Shown in pieces: positions 52,084 to 52,659 of a stretch of 52,659 bases of DNA. Source of the stretch: Herpomyces periplanetae (Eukaryota; Ascomycota; Laboulbeniomycetes; Herpomycetales; Herpomycetaceae); contig WMKJ01000090.1 in the NCBI GenBank assembly GCA_009733715.1, positions 1 to 52,659 of the forward strand. Direction: 5' to 3'. Positions within the stretch are counted from its first letter, which is position 1. Every line of letters begins with the position of its first letter. A program made the position numbers and the translations under genes. Below the pieces are notes generated by a model. It saw only the letters and a list, made by a program, of their open reading frames with translations, searched no databases and had not been told where the DNA came from.

Positions 52084-52659
52084 CCTTGCGTGTTCCAACA
52101 TAATGCTAACGTTGCCAATTTGCCTTACCCTACCGTACCTTGCCTTATCTATTGATCATTTATCCCCTCTATCAATCTCTTGTCGTTTTTAATTTGCCCT
52201 CCATTATTCCCAAGTTCGACCTATTTCTGCCTGAGTTTCGTGTTTCCAACACGTGACTACCTTCCTCTCATGGTGGTGCGCCACATATTTTGGTGTGGGC
52301 GCGCCACACGAAGTTCGCGTTATCGAAACCATTCAGGCAGAATGTATCGTGGTGAGTTTTCGAGTTCAAATTTTGGGAGTAGATATTTTTTGTGGAAAAA
52401 TTTATTCGTATAGACACTAAACTACTTTTAATATAGCATATGCTTACATTGTTTAAAATATTCACTTAGGTTTACCCATCTAATTTGTAATAGAACTGTG
52501 CTGGCCGTCTTCAAACTTTCTACAGACTTGTATCTGACGGACTATGTATTTACACGTTAACGTGAATTATAACGTTCAAGATTAATCGCATTAAGAATAT
52601 CCAAGGAAACTGTTGTTTTCATGTTGCCACCACATTATTGAATGTGGGCAGTATTATTT
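52084..52659. other. Right-edge intergenic region, possible start of another gene
   Basis: It is CT-rich on + up to about 52260, then holds a CACGTG at about 52250 and TGGTGCGCCACA followed by TGTGGGCGCGCCACAC (52273-52308), a near-palindromic pair. A possible short first exon (ATGTATCGTG followed by GTGAGT at about 52339-52354) could begin a gene continuing beyond the window, but no downstream exon is recognised. The rest is AT-rich. Confidence 0.3.

Noticed and set aside
52268-52465. 65-codon minus frame and 77-codon plus frame at the right edge
   Set aside because: No similarity, overlapping on opposite strands, and spanning near-palindromic promoter-like sequence.

Overview
The window is nuclear DNA of a fungus, most likely an early-diverging (non-Dikarya) lineage. 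The evidence is a 2-isopropylmalate synthase, a fungal-type G-protein gamma subunit ending in CCIIM, a Spg1/Tem1 GTPase, and short GT-AG introns with CTAAC-like branch sites. HSBP1 and a two-domain DIP2/Cps1 protein are also present. The DNA is AT-leaning, with short GC-rich islands in some intergenic stretches. I cannot name a genus. I see no rRNA or tRNA gene, no CRISPR array and no recognisable transposon or virus remnant.

Layout from left to right. The 5' end of an EBP2-like gene (-) runs off the left edge. It diverges from an unassigned four-pass membrane protein (+). Next come a Spg1/Tem1 septation GTPase with a very long N-terminal extension (-) and the Rpl3 chaperone RRB1/GRWD1 (+). 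Then follow PIG-L/GPI12 (-) and HSBP1 (+), which share a GC-rich 0.5 kb promoter. eIF3a (-) is followed after a 3.7 kb gap by a three-exon G-gamma gene (+). Ribosomal protein eL27 (-) and an orphan secreted protein (-) come next. After a 3.5 kb gap lie Sec62 (+) and the U-box cyclophilin PPIL2/Cyp8 (-). A 928-residue protein with a helix-turn-helix and a C-terminal pentapeptide-repeat solenoid follows (+). DIP2/Cps1, a peroxisomal acyl-CoA thioesterase, 2-isopropylmalate synthase and a Ser/Pro-rich disordered protein follow, all on +. The right end holds CGR1 (-), CMC2 (-) and prefoldin subunit 2 (+).

Most genes are housekeeping. EBP2, RRB1, CGR1, eL27 and eIF3a serve ribosome biogenesis and translation. 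Sec62 and PIG-L act in the ER, PPIL2 in splicing or protein quality control, and CMC2 in mitochondrial copper/COX assembly. HSBP1 and prefoldin act in proteostasis, and Spg1 and G-gamma in signalling. Several were assembled here from exons too short to stand out as open frames. Examples are the G-gamma gene, the first exon of PPIL2 (10 nt), a 23-nt exon in DIP2, and the second exon of CGR1. All exon coordinates are inferred by reading splice sites and family alignments from memory; no transcript data were used.

The most novel item is the HTH/pentapeptide-repeat protein at 31953-34739. Seventeen consecutive five-residue units have a small residue at position 1 and an aliphatic or aromatic residue at position 3, behind a DNA-binding-like domain and a long Gln/Ala tract. 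Second is a 10-base promoter word, TGTGGCGGTG, found three times, each time with GTCAC upstream; two copies lie in or beside perfect GC-rich palindromes.
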